NCBI RefSeq assembly: GCF_900099825.1
Contig: NZ_LT629693.1
Span: 3,855,001-3,919,000, forward strand
Reading direction: 5' to 3'
Length of the DNA stretch: 64,000 nt
Source: Bradyrhizobium ottawaense
GTDB lineage: Bacteria > Pseudomonadota > Alphaproteobacteria > Rhizobiales > Xanthobacteraceae
Below, piece after piece: positions 63,806-64,000 of this stretch. Made by a program: the position numbers and the translations under genes. How positions within the stretch are numbered: position 1 is the first letter of the stretch; each line of letters opens with the position of its first letter. Under the pieces are notes generated by a model. It had not been told where the DNA came from. It was given only the letters and a program-made list of their open reading frames with translations, and searched no databases.

Positions 63806-63840
63806 TTATATTGCAGACAATTAGATTGTGTACAATATAA
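63806..63840. promoter_or_regulatory. OhrR operator, nested palindrome
   Basis: Outer arms TTATATTG (63806-63813) and CAATATAA (63833-63840) are perfect complements; inside, ACAAT-TAG-ATTGT (63817-63829) is a second palindrome. OhrR-type MarR repressors bind A/T-rich inverted repeats of the TACAATT/AATTGTA kind. The site is about 37 bases before the ohr start codon. Confidence 0.75.
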
Positions 63841-63859
63841 AATTCATTGGCTCACATTT

Positions 63860-63873
63860 AATTGTTCGCAATT
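63860..63873. promoter_or_regulatory. Second inverted repeat in the ohr-ohrR gap
   Basis: AATTG-TTCG-CAATT, a perfect 5-bp inverted repeat (with a further TT...AA pair on the flanks), 60 bases before the ohrR start codon. It may be a second OhrR site that governs ohrR itself. Confidence 0.6.
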
Positions 63874-63933
63874 GAATGCCGGGACGCCGTGCCCCACAAT
63901 GGGGGGAAGCCGATCGGCTGCTTGAGGATACAT

Positions 63934-64000
63934 ATGGCACGGAAACCGGCGGCGGACTGGCCGCTGCAACTGGATAATCAAATCTGCTTTGCGGTCTATT
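63934..64000 (+). CDS. ohrR: OhrR-type MarR repressor, N-terminal start
   Basis: Only the first 22 residues are inside the window: MARKPAADWPLQLDNQICFAVY, from an ATG with GAGGATA upstream. The LDNQ-CFA-Y pattern around a Cys (residue 18) is the peroxide-sensing N-terminus of OhrR, in which that Cys is oxidised by organic hydroperoxides to release DNA. The divergent ohr gene fits this role. The DNA-binding part is beyond the right edge. Confidence 0.85.
   Translation, partial: MARKPAADWPLQLDNQICFAVY

Overview
The window is high-GC chromosomal DNA of an alphaproteobacterium, most likely Bradyrhizobium or a close relative in the Nitrobacteraceae. The assignment rests on recognisable proteins and gene orders: the nrnC-lptC-lptA-lptB-rpoN-hpf-ptsN block, an Hsp20/DUF1150 pair with a ROSE-like leader, pheS/pheT with rplT-rpmI-infC nearby, a short RNase D that matches NrnC, and many small palindromic intergenic repeats of the kind that litter Bradyrhizobium genomes. 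No phage, CRISPR array, rRNA or integron was seen. One tRNA is present, tRNA-Leu(CAG).

Layout. 0-3.3 kb: dapB end, gpmA, an Ada-like DNA repair gene, a DUF2244 membrane protein and nth. 3.3-9.4 kb: an accessory secondary-metabolism block with an EmrA/EmrB-like pump, then a translationally coupled type III polyketide synthase, an ICMT-like methyltransferase and a second MFS exporter. 9.6-13.6 kb: a membrane-anchored hypothetical, a secreted caspase-like protein, a decayed second caspase copy and a decayed IS transposase. 13.6-19.7 kb: RidA, an EI24/CysZ-like protein, and a catabolic island (MFS, LysR, class III CoA-transferase, HMG-CoA lyase). 19.7-25.8 kb: a copper ATPase with a divergent CsoR and its operator, a TonB receptor and a YiiX-like cysteine hydrolase. 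26-35 kb: amine oxidase, TauE/SafE, then pheT, a DUF559 endonuclease, an ASCH protein and pheS, then rplT, rpmI and infC (infC probably starts with AUU).

35-45 kb: alpha/beta hydrolase, SnoaL-like protein, an interrupted acyl-CoA thioesterase, queG, gst, uppP, an NDUFA9-like reductase, tRNA-Leu, a ribbon-helix-helix protein, an MFS pump and a NYN/LOTUS protein. 45-52 kb: nrnC, the lpt genes, rpoN, hpf and ptsN. 52-56.5 kb: TetR divergent from an SDR/saccharopine-dehydrogenase-like/acyl-CoA ligase operon, with three matching operator-like boxes between them. 56.5-64 kb: hsp20-DUF1150, ugpBAEC glycerol-3-phosphate uptake, a class III CoA-transferase, and ohr with the start of ohrR around a nested palindromic operator.

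The observations most worth following are: a DUF559 endonuclease gene wedged between pheS and pheT and bracketed by copies of one palindromic repeat, one of which encodes its C-terminus (a possible nuclease-driven REP-like element); the type III PKS/methyltransferase/exporter block; a proposed hydroxymethylglutarate-type catabolic island; and several cis-elements read directly from the DNA (ROSE thermometer, CsoR, TetR, OhrR and RHH operators, an rpmI attenuator-like hairpin). Gene starts were chosen by eye from start codons, ribosome sites and family lengths, and no database search was possible.
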